A stretch of DNA of 38,369 nt from CAYRNY01 sp964425755 (lineage in GTDB: Bacteria; Chloroflexota; Anaerolineae; Aggregatilineales; Aggregatilineaceae): positions 1-38,369 of the forward strand of contig CAYRNY010000027.1 of NCBI GenBank assembly GCA_964425755.1. The letters are read 5' to 3'. The translations under genes and the position numbers were made by a program. Of this stretch, positions 32,470-38,369 are shown piece by piece (position 1 is the stretch's first letter; each line of letters starts with the position of its first letter). The notes beneath the pieces are model-generated. The model was not told the DNA's origin. It saw nothing but the letters and a program-made list of their open reading frames with translations, and did no database searches.

Positions 32470-32558
32470 CCGAGTGATAACTCCTTGACAATGGCATCAT
32501 CAGACCTGCATTCTACTGCGCCGGGGCACAGCATGCCAGTTCTGCGCTGCGCTGGCCC

Positions 32559-32587
32559 TTAACGTGGTTTGTAGTTTGCGCTACAAT
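32559..32587 (+). promoter_or_regulatory. Probable promoter of cysS
   Basis: TTAACG (32559-32564) and TACAAT (32582-32587) are 17 bases apart. The predicted start near 32594 gives a leader of about 42 bases. Confidence 0.6.
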
Positions 32588-32635
32588 CTCTGGTGTTGGC
32601 TGACCGGACAGCGAATACCTTAAGGACAACAGGCT

Positions 32636-34102
32636 ATGGCGCTACAAATCTATAACGTCTTGCACCGTGAAAAACAGCCGTTCGAACCACTGCACGAAGG
32701 CAAGGTCAACATGTATGTGTGTGGGCCGACGGTGTATGACCACGCGCACGTGGGCCACGCCAAGACGTATGTTTCGTTTGATGTCGTGGTGCGTTATCTG
32801 CGCTTTCGCGGCTATGATGTGCTGTACGTGCAAAACATTACCGATGTAGGGCATTTGCTGGACAGCGGCGAAGATCGCGTCTTGAAGAAGGCTCGCCAGG
32901 CCGAAGCGCTGCCCATGCAGATTGTCGAAACCTACACGCGCAGTTACTTTGCAGACATGGACGCGCTTGGAGTTGTGCGCCCAGACATTTCGCCGCGTGC
33001 CAGCGGACATGTTCCTGAACAGATCAAGATGACCGAGCAGTTGATCGAAAAGGGCCACGCTTACGTGACTGATGAAGGCAACGTCTATTTTGACGTGACG
33101 AGCTGGCCGGAATACGGCAAACTGTCCAACCGGCGCATCGACGATCAGGAAGCAGGGGCGCGCGAAGATGTGCGCGACGACAAGCGGCATCCGGCGGATT
33201 TTGCGCTGTGGAAGCGTGCCGAACCAGAACACATCATGCGCTGGGATAGTCCCTGGGGCGAAGGCTATCCGGGCTGGCACATCGAATGCTCCGCGATGGC
33301 GGGGAAATACCTCGGCGCGACATTTGACATTCACGGTGGCGGCGTGGACAACATTTTCCCGCATAATGAGTGCGAGATCGCGCAAAGTGAAGCTGCGCAT
33401 GGCGAACCATTTGCGCGGTACTGGATGCTGGTCGGCAGCCTGACCGTGCCGGACGAATTCGGAATCCCGGTCAAGATGTCCAAGAGTCTGGGGAATTTCT
33501 ACACGATCAAAGACGCGCTCGAGATTCACCGCCCAGAAGTGATCCGTTATTTCATCCTCACCGGCCATTATCGTAACCCGATCGTTTTCAGCCTGGATGC
33601 GCTTGATGCCGCAGCGAAGGGATGGGATCGCATCTACGGTGCGGTCCGGCTCACGCGGGAGAAACTACGCAACGCCCCTGCCGGTGAGGAAGGGAATGCC
33701 TTCCTGGACACGCTGGACAGGACACGCCAGGAATTCATCGAAGCGATGGACGATGATTTTAATGCGCCGGGCGGACTGGCGGCATTGCAGAACCTGACGC
33801 GTGACGTCAACACGTTGCTGAATAGCGGACAGGCGGTCAGTAAATCCGTGCTGGAAGCGATTGACCGGACCTACCGCGAGCTTGGCGGCGACGTGTTGGG
33901 GATCGTGCCCGATGAAGGTGTGGGGTCAAGCGTAGTAGACGCCGACCGCGAAGAAGGGCTGATCCGGCTGTTGATCGATCTGCGTGCCCAGGCGCGCGCC
34001 GAAAAGGACTTCGCCAGGGCCGACGCGATTCGCGATCAACTCGCTGAACTCGGCGTGGTGCTGGAAGATCGCCCCGATGGCACGATCTGGCGGATCGAAT
34101 GA
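32636..34102 (+). CDS. cysS: Cysteinyl-tRNA synthetase
   Basis: This 488-aa class I synthetase has the zinc and active-site Cys29 (NMYVCGPTVYDHAHVGH) and the HIGH-equivalent HVGH (38-41), GWHIECSAMAGKYLG, HGGGVDNIFPHNECEIAQSE and the KMSKS loop at 280-284 (VKMSKSLGNFYTIKD). The C-terminal helical domain (about 345-488) ends with the family segment RADAIRDQLAELGVVLEDRP and a terminal TIWRIE. It charges tRNA-Cys with cysteine in the cytoplasm. The length is typical and nothing is missing. AAGGACAACAGGCT precedes the ATG. The RlmB-like gene follows after 131 bases that contain a hairpin. Confidence 0.97.
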   Translation: MALQIYNVLHREKQPFEPLHEGKVNMYVCGPTVYDHAHVGHAKTYVSFDVVVRYLRFRGYDVLYVQNITDVGHLLDSGEDRVLKKARQAEALPMQIVETYTRSYFADMDALGVVRPDISPRASGHVPEQIKMTEQLIEKGHAYVTDEGNVYFDVTSWPEYGKLSNRRIDDQEAGAREDVRDDKRHPADFALWKRAEPEHIMRWDSPWGEGYPGWHIECSAMAGKYLGATFDIHGGGVDNIFPHNECEIAQSEAAHGEPFARYWMLVGSLTVPDEFGIPVKMSKSLGNFYTIKDALEIHRPEVIRYFILTGHYRNPIVFSLDALDAAAKGWDRIYGAVRLTREKLRNAPAGEEGNAFLDTLDRTRQEFIEAMDDDFNAPGGLAALQNLTRDVNTLLNSGQAVSKSVLEAIDRTYRELGGDVLGIVPDEGVGSSVVDADREEGLIRLLIDLRAQARAEKDFARADAIRDQLAELGVVLEDRPDGTIWRIE

Positions 34103-34168
34103 GCGCCCGTTAGCATAACTCGATCGCACAACAAAGGTCAACCCGTAGCGATCACACGTGATGGTATG

Positions 34169-34193
34169 CAGGGCGCGATGGAGCGCCCTGTTT
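34169..34193 (+). terminator. Possible terminator between cysS and the RlmB-like gene
   Basis: CAGGGCGC (34169-34176) and GCGCCCTG (34183-34190) make an 8-bp stem with a six-base loop, followed by only TTT. It may be a weak terminator or attenuator. Confidence 0.55.
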
Positions 34194-34233
34194 CGCTATT
34201 CACGCTACAGGACGAGAGAGGTAAAAACCAAAT

Positions 34234-34998
34234 ATGGCAAATTACTTGTACGGGCGCTGGGCGGTGCTCGAGAGTCTGCGTGCCGGGCGTCGCTCGTTTG
34301 AGCAGCTTTTGCTGGCAGAAGGCATTGACGAGAAAGACACGGTCGAGATGATCGTGCAGCAGGCTGAAAAACGCGGCGTGCGAGTCCGGCGTGTGCCGCG
34401 GCGCGTGCTCGATGACCTGGCGAAGAACGCGAATCACCAGGGGGTCGCACTGCGCACGGGAGACTATCCGTATGCCGGTGTCGAAGACATGCTCGCCTGC
34501 GCGGCTGATCGTGGTGAGAAGCCGTTTTTGTTGGTGCTGGACCTGCTGAAGGATCCGCAGAATGTCGGTTCGCTGATCCGCGTGGCGGACGCGGTGGGCG
34601 TGCACGGTGTGGTATTGCAGGAACGGCGCGGCGTGGACATCACGCCGGCAGTGGTCAGTGCGTCATCTGGGGCGGTGGAACATCTTAACGTCGCGATGGT
34701 GACAAACCTTGTAACGGCGATGCGCGGCTTGAAAGAAAGAAACGTCTGGCTGGTCGGGCTGGATGTCGACGCCGATGCCCAGACGCTTGATCAGGTCGAC
34801 CTTGATATGGGTGTTGCCATTGTCCTGGGAAGCGAAGGAGAAGGGCTGCGGCGGCTCGTGCGCGAGACATGCGATCTGTTGATCACGCTGCCGATGCGGG
34901 GCCATGTCCAGAGTCTGAATGTGGCGACGGCTGGATCGATCGCGCTTTACGCTGCGTGGCAGGCGCGCGACTGGCAGGGCTGGAAGCCGCACGTGTAA
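34234..34998 (+). CDS. rlmB: TrmH/SpoU-family RNA 2'-O-methyltransferase, RlmB-like
   Basis: This 254-aa protein has an N-terminal substrate-binding domain (about 1-85; YLYGRWAVLESLRAG, NHQGVAL) and a SPOUT knot with its three motifs: LDLLKDPQNVGSLIRVADA, VAIVLGSEGEGL and LPMRGHVQSLNVATAGSIAL. RlmB methylates the 2'-hydroxyl of G2251 in 23S rRNA using S-adenosylmethionine; other TrmH-family members act on tRNA, so the exact target is a family-level prediction. Length is normal. In many bacteria an rlmB-like gene follows cysS, as here, which supports the call. AGAGAGG lies about twelve bases before ATG. Confidence 0.88.
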   Translation: MANYLYGRWAVLESLRAGRRSFEQLLLAEGIDEKDTVEMIVQQAEKRGVRVRRVPRRVLDDLAKNANHQGVALRTGDYPYAGVEDMLACAADRGEKPFLLVLDLLKDPQNVGSLIRVADAVGVHGVVLQERRGVDITPAVVSASSGAVEHLNVAMVTNLVTAMRGLKERNVWLVGLDVDADAQTLDQVDLDMGVAIVLGSEGEGLRRLVRETCDLLITLPMRGHVQSLNVATAGSIALYAAWQARDWQGWKPHV

Positions 34999-35080
34999 AA
35001 TGGCCTATATTTTGAATGACACTTGGCAGGTCCCGGTATGCTGAATCGTACTTCACACGTGTGCCAAATGTGTGCTAAAG

Positions 35081-35212
35081 TATGATCAGAAAAGAAGCAG
35101 TCTCTCTGCCATCTGAACCAACACACTTTTTGAAGGGCACTCATCACCGTCTGTGACGGCCAGCCCACCTGCGTTATGAGGTTCATTAATGCGCTGAGAC
35201 GGCTTCTTTTTT
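35081..35212 (+). ncRNA. Candidate structured small RNA with own -10 and terminator
   Basis: TATGAT (35081-35086) would start transcription near 35093. That is exactly the first base of AGAAGC-A-GTCTC (35093-35104), which pairs with GAGAC-G-GCTTCT (35196-35207), followed by a T run to 35212. Inside, CCGTC and GACGG form a small hairpin near 35148-35160. The ends of a transcript of about 120 bases would thus close on themselves. No -35 is clear and no known RNA family is recognised; 6S RNA was considered and is unproven. Confidence 0.45.
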
Positions 35213-35304
35213 GGATTCCAGTGTTCGTGGCGAGTGCTGTGGTCTGTCCTGTCGCGAAAGCGTAGGGATCGCATTGGGCAAAGCGTCGCACCGCACGCTA
35301 AACT

Positions 35305-35333
35305 TTGACATGCCGTACCTGGGGTGTTACGAT
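35305..35333 (+). promoter_or_regulatory. Sigma-70-type promoter before the TPR gene pair
   Basis: A perfect TTGACA (35305-35310) and TACGAT (35328-35333) are 17 bases apart, giving a start near 35340. Confidence 0.75.
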
Positions 35334-35379
35334 CCGTGCGACGCGCGGCGGGACCGAACGAAACTGATAAGCGAAATCG

Positions 35380-35410
35380 ACCGGGGGGAGATATGCTCGC
35401 CGGTTTTTTT
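35380..35410 (+). terminator. Terminator or attenuator in the leader of the TPR gene pair
   Basis: ACCGG (35380-35384) pairs with CCGGT (35400-35404), with an inner GAG/CTC pair, and is followed by a run of seven T. It lies about 40 bases after the predicted transcription start and 45 bases before the ATG, so it either ends a 70-base RNA or attenuates the TPR operon. Confidence 0.65.
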
Positions 35411-35454
35411 GGTGAAGATGACGACAGACATTAGCTTCATAGCGGAGCGTAGGC

Positions 35455-36735
35455 ATGTATATCCGGCGTGATCGATCCAATCTGCATTTTGGGCGACAGG
35501 CGCGGCGACGCGGCAGCCGCACGTTTTTCGTGGTCTGGGTGATCGTGATGGCTTTGCTTGTTGGCGTGATCTGGCGTTTCAATACCGTGCAGTCCTGGGT
35601 CCTGGCAAGTGTGGGAGTGGAAGCGACGCCAACACTTGACGCTGTGACGCTGGCGAAGCAGGGCGAGCGCGCATACCTGACCGGTAATATCCAGCTTGCC
35701 ATCCAACATTACGAAGCAGCGGCCCAGTTGGTGCCCAATGACATGGACATCTTGTTCGAATACGGGCGCATGCTGGTTTACCGCAGTTATGCCGGGCGCA
35801 GTTATCGTTTCCGGGCCGAACAGGCGCTTGAAGTGGCGCGGCAAGCGGTCGAAACTGCCCCGGATAGTGCCCGCGCGCATGCATTGCTGTGTCTCGCGCT
35901 GCTGGAAAATGGCCGCGCCGAGGAGGCGATCGGGGCCGGTTTGACAGCCCAGCAGCTAGCGCCGAACTACGCTGAAGCGAAGGCGTATCTCTCGATGGCG
36001 TACCGCAACGCAGGACGTCCGAACCAGGCGTTTCAGATGGCGGATGAAGCGGTCCAACTGGATCCGAACAGCCTGGACGCCCGGCGTGCGCTGGCGTTGG
36101 GGCTGGCCTATGTGGGCGAGTTTGAAGCGGCGATCCAACAGTACGAACGCGCGATCCAGATTCACCCGCGTTTTGACGCGCTCTACTTTGAGCTGGCGGT
36201 GTATTACAAGGCGCAGTTTAACTATGAGGCGGCGATCGCCGCTTATGATATGGTGCTGGCGATGGAGCCGGACAACGTGAAAGCGTACACGCGCAAGTGC
36301 GAGACGTATTTCACCATGCGCGAAGACCAGTTGGCGCAGGAAGCGTGTGAGCAGGCGCTTCAGCTTGACCCGGATTATGCCGAGGCCCATCGCCAATTGG
36401 GAATGGTGAAGTATACACGGCGTAATTATGAAGGCGCGATCGAGTCGTTTGAGAAATGTGCCGAGTTGCAGATAGAACAGGGGGTTCCGCTCCAAGAACG
36501 TGAGATCCAGTGCTGGTATATTCGCGGGCTGGCGCATGCATTGCTGGCACGCTGTGATCAGGCCTGGCCGGTGTTGAAAGAGTCGCTGGAGATGAATCCC
36601 GCCGAATCGATCAAGGAAGCCATTAACAAGGGGCTGATGTCGTGCGTGAACTACGAGGAAGAGTACGATATCAGCGAGATTCCGACCCCGATCCCGAATA
36701 CGCCCATTCCGCCGGAACCGATCGGCATTTTCTAG
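35455..36735 (+). CDS. Membrane-anchored TPR protein
   Basis: This 426-aa protein has a basic N-terminus, one membrane helix (about 23-42; FFVVWVIVMALLVGVIW) and, from about residue 60 to 400, tandem TPR units (for example AYLTGNIQLAIQHYEAAAQL, YVGEFEAAIQQYERAIQIHP, AIAAYDMVLAMEPDNVKA, YTRRNYEGAIESFEKCAELQ). The positive residues before the helix suggest the TPR part lies outside the cytoplasm. It ends in a short Pro-rich tail (IPTPIPNTPIPPEP). Its ATG follows GGAGCGTAGGC. The next gene starts nine bases after its stop and has the same architecture, so they are an operon of tandem paralogs. TPRs mediate protein contacts; partners are unknown. Confidence 0.82.
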   Translation: MYIRRDRSNLHFGRQARRRGSRTFFVVWVIVMALLVGVIWRFNTVQSWVLASVGVEATPTLDAVTLAKQGERAYLTGNIQLAIQHYEAAAQLVPNDMDILFEYGRMLVYRSYAGRSYRFRAEQALEVARQAVETAPDSARAHALLCLALLENGRAEEAIGAGLTAQQLAPNYAEAKAYLSMAYRNAGRPNQAFQMADEAVQLDPNSLDARRALALGLAYVGEFEAAIQQYERAIQIHPRFDALYFELAVYYKAQFNYEAAIAAYDMVLAMEPDNVKAYTRKCETYFTMREDQLAQEACEQALQLDPDYAEAHRQLGMVKYTRRNYEGAIESFEKCAELQIEQGVPLQEREIQCWYIRGLAHALLARCDQAWPVLKESLEMNPAESIKEAINKGLMSCVNYEEEYDISEIPTPIPNTPIPPEPIGIF

Positions 36736-36744
36736 GAGCGGTTG

Positions 36745-38064
36745 ATGTATTTACGCACGCCGAAGCGTTACCGGCCTGGCCGCCGTCGTAACTTGCGGCT
36801 GTTTTCGTGGCGCACGGTCTTCATGCTGCTCCTGATTCCCGGGCTGGCGTTTTTGGGCTGGCTGATCTGGGAACATCAGAATGTTGTGCGTTCGACCGTG
36901 CAGTCGGAAACGGACCGGATCATGAAAGTGGCCCAGACGCAGATCGCCCCACAGCCAACGGCGACCACTACGCCGGATCTGGTGGTTGCCGAGTCGGGGT
37001 GTGAGAACGCATACCGTGCGGGCGATCTCGAAAAAGCGATCGAGCAGTGCATGATACTGGCGGAGAGCAATCCGAATGATGTGCAGTTGCATTACCGCAT
37101 CACACACATGTTGATCATCACGTCGAACTTTGGACGGAGTGAGGAACGGATTCAGCAGGCGGTTGAATTTGCCGAACGGGCAATCAATGCTAATCCAGAA
37201 GCGCCGCACGGCTGGGCGATCCGTGCGATGGCGTTGGATTGGGCGGGGGACTACGGTAGCGCGCTGGCGTCCGCATTGCATGCGAAGGCGCTCAATGACC
37301 AGTTCGCGCCGGCTTACGCATTTCTGGGGGAGATCTACCAGGACCTGGGGCAGTACGAGATCGCGATGGGTTATTTAGAGCAGGCGCTTGAGTTGGACAC
37401 GGGTGGTATCGCCGTCGCGGATACGTTCCGCAACCAGGGGTTGTGGTATTCCAACCAGGGCTATTGGGAAGATGCGATCCAGCCGTATCAGGCCGCGCTG
37501 CAGAACGCACCGACGCATACGTACATCGCGGTTGAACTGGCGAATAATTTCGTCGCGTTGGGCGACATCACAAGAGCGATTGAGGTGCTGCGCGGCGCGC
37601 TTGAACGTAACCCTTCAGACACGTCAGTGTTGTTTGCGCTGGCAAGTGCGTACTGGCGGGACGGCAATTTCGAACGCACGTATGAGTATTATCGCCGTTG
37701 TTTGGACCTTGACCCCGACAATATACCGTGTCTGTCTTATCTCGGTGGATTGCAGTGGAGTGATGGCGATTTTGTGACCGCGTCGGCAAATCTGGAACGG
37801 GCGATCGAACTCGGGTCAACAGACCCGGACGACTATTACCAACTTGGCCATTCACAGATGTCGCTCGGGCGCTGCGATCGCGCGATCCCGTACCTGCAGC
37901 AGGGCTACCAAATGGTGCTGGAAAGAGAGGCCGGGGCCGATATCGAGCGGTTCGCCAGCGCACTCCGTTCGTGCGGGCAGATGCCCGGCGGCGGCACAAT
38001 GGATCCGGCGGATGCCGGTGACGCGGCGGACGCTGGCGATGCAGCGGATTCTGCCGCGCAGTGA
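36745..38064 (+). CDS. Membrane-anchored TPR protein
   Basis: This 439-aa protein resembles the gene before it: a very basic N-terminus (RTPKRYRPGRRRNLRLF), one membrane helix (about 24-42; VFMLLLIPGLAFLGWLIW), a short Thr/Pro stretch, then TPR units from about 82 to 410 (YRAGDLEKAIEQCMILAESN, YQDLGQYEIAMGYLEQALEL, YWEDAIQPYQAALQNAP, YWRDGNFERTYEYYRRCLDL). The C-terminus is a small Ala/Asp/Gly repeat (DAGDAADAGDAAD). The ATG at 36745 has AGGAG six bases upstream; the TTG one codon earlier is not needed. The basic N-terminus predicts an extracytoplasmic TPR domain. Function unknown. Confidence 0.82.
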   Translation: MYLRTPKRYRPGRRRNLRLFSWRTVFMLLLIPGLAFLGWLIWEHQNVVRSTVQSETDRIMKVAQTQIAPQPTATTTPDLVVAESGCENAYRAGDLEKAIEQCMILAESNPNDVQLHYRITHMLIITSNFGRSEERIQQAVEFAERAINANPEAPHGWAIRAMALDWAGDYGSALASALHAKALNDQFAPAYAFLGEIYQDLGQYEIAMGYLEQALELDTGGIAVADTFRNQGLWYSNQGYWEDAIQPYQAALQNAPTHTYIAVELANNFVALGDITRAIEVLRGALERNPSDTSVLFALASAYWRDGNFERTYEYYRRCLDLDPDNIPCLSYLGGLQWSDGDFVTASANLERAIELGSTDPDDYYQLGHSQMSLGRCDRAIPYLQQGYQMVLEREAGADIERFASALRSCGQMPGGGTMDPADAGDAADAGDAADSAAQ

Positions 38065-38109
38065 TGTAGCGACGGCTGAAAATTTTATACGCATTTCTAA
38101 TGCGCGACA

Positions 38110-38136
38110 TTAGCAAACAAGCGCTTTGAGTGCTAA
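38110..38136 (+). promoter_or_regulatory. Upstream, imperfect CIRCE operator (HrcA site)
   Basis: TTAGCAAAC, nine bases, then GAGTGCTAA. The right arm is perfect, the left arm matches 7 of 9 positions, and the spacer is the canonical nine. It lies just upstream of the -35. Confidence 0.7.
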
Positions 38137-38143
38137 TTTCCGC

Positions 38144-38173
38144 TTGACATCTACCACAAGAGGTTGGTAGACT
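38144..38173 (+). promoter_or_regulatory. Sigma-70-type promoter of groEL
   Basis: A perfect TTGACA (38144-38149) and TAGACT (38168-38173) are 18 bases apart. The start should lie near 38180, with CIRCE at the beginning of the transcript and a leader of about 135 bases. Confidence 0.8.
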
Positions 38174-38182
38174 CAAGGGTGG

Positions 38183-38209
38183 TTAGCACTCTTTGATTTA
38201 GAGTGCTAA
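38183..38209 (+). promoter_or_regulatory. Perfect CIRCE operator (HrcA site)
   Basis: TTAGCACTC, nine bases (TTTGATTTA), then GAGTGCTAA match the CIRCE consensus at every arm position. It lies directly after the predicted transcription start, the usual place for HrcA repression, relieved at heat shock. Confidence 0.95.
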
Positions 38210-38315
38210 TTTCTGCGTCAGGTAGGTTCGACGCAACAATACCAACACGGTCCATATTTCTCTGATGTGTAGTTCGCGATCCTTATCAGAGCTATTGAGG
38301 AGATATGATAAAGCC

Positions 38316-38369
38316 ATGCCAAAGCAGCTAGTATTTGACCAGGAAGCACGGAACAGCTTGAAGGAAGGC
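38316..38369 (+). CDS. groL: Chaperonin GroEL, first 18 codons (cut by window end)
   Basis: The visible N-terminus MPKQLVFDQEARNSLKEG is the start of a 60-kDa chaperonin, which refolds proteins in a double-ring cage with GroES. The gene runs off the window. GAGGAG is 13 bases before ATG, a rather long spacing. The CIRCE operators upstream support the call. No groES lies between the promoter and this gene, unlike the common groES-groEL order; groES could follow or be elsewhere. One of several groEL copies is possible. Confidence 0.92.
   Translation, partial: MPKQLVFDQEARNSLKEG

Noticed and set aside
32642..33568. 308-aa minus-strand ORF
   Set aside because: It is the antisense shadow of cysS, whose conserved motifs are unambiguous.
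38305..38331. Nine-codon upstream ORF (MIKPCQSS) overlapping the groEL start
   Set aside because: Its ATG is only two bases from the GAGGAG site, too close for normal initiation, so it is probably chance.

Overview
This window looks like chromosomal DNA of an uncultured or little-studied Chloroflexota bacterium, probably Anaerolineae-like. That assignment is an inference. It rests on the moderately high GC, the many one-pass or two-pass membrane proteins with Thr/Pro-rich extracytoplasmic linkers ending in SH3b, Ig-like or PD40 domains, the eukaryote-like kinase and TPR proteins, and a CIRCE-controlled groEL. No rRNA is present to settle it. Housekeeping genes (rpsT, cysS, rlmB-like, nth, YacL-like PIN/TRAM, tRNA-Val, tRNA-Leu, groEL) are scattered among accessory signalling genes, and no insertion sequence, phage gene or CRISPR array was seen.

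Layout. 1-4.6 kb: an unrecognised basic protein, an SH3b lipoprotein-like protein, a GT-C glycosyltransferase and a two-TM Ig-like protein. 4.7-4.84 kb: tRNA-Val with promoter and terminator. 4.86-12.8 kb, minus strand: an apparent three-gene operon of a 1446-aa divergent kinase-TM protein, a 378-aa divergent kinase and a 780-aa TPR-TM-Thr/Pro-SH3b protein. 12.8-14.0 kb: an M20 peptidase. 14.4-15.5 kb: an OmpR-type regulator with a dead receiver. 15.7-16.0 kb: rpsT with a TTG start inside a hairpin.

16.26-22.25 kb, plus strand: the most striking region. Three paralogous membrane proteins are followed by an E2-like protein, a JAB/MPN-like protein with an apparent E2/UEV-like C-terminal domain, an E1/ThiF-like adenylyltransferase, a small acidic protein and a NudL-type Nudix hydrolase, mostly with overlapping or nearly touching ends. 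This is a bacterial ubiquitin-conjugation-like locus without a recognisable ubiquitin-like protein.

22.4-27.3 kb: an intact OmpR-type response regulator convergent with four tandem TPR-TM paralogs, two of which carry extracytoplasmic PD40/TolB-like repeats. 27.6-34.1 kb: a PsuK-like PfkB kinase, endonuclease III, tRNA-Leu, the PIN/TRAM protein, an MtaD-like amidohydrolase and cysS. 34.2-38.1 kb: an RlmB-like methyltransferase, an intergenic region with two promoter-to-terminator units (possible small RNAs or a leader), and two tandem TPR membrane proteins. 38.1-38.4 kb: two CIRCE operators flanking a sigma-70-type promoter, then the first 18 codons of groEL.

Functionally the window is dominated by envelope sensing and signalling: cytoplasmic TPR or kinase domains joined through one membrane span to extracytoplasmic beta-rich domains, next to an E1/E2/JAB module that may modify a membrane-associated target.
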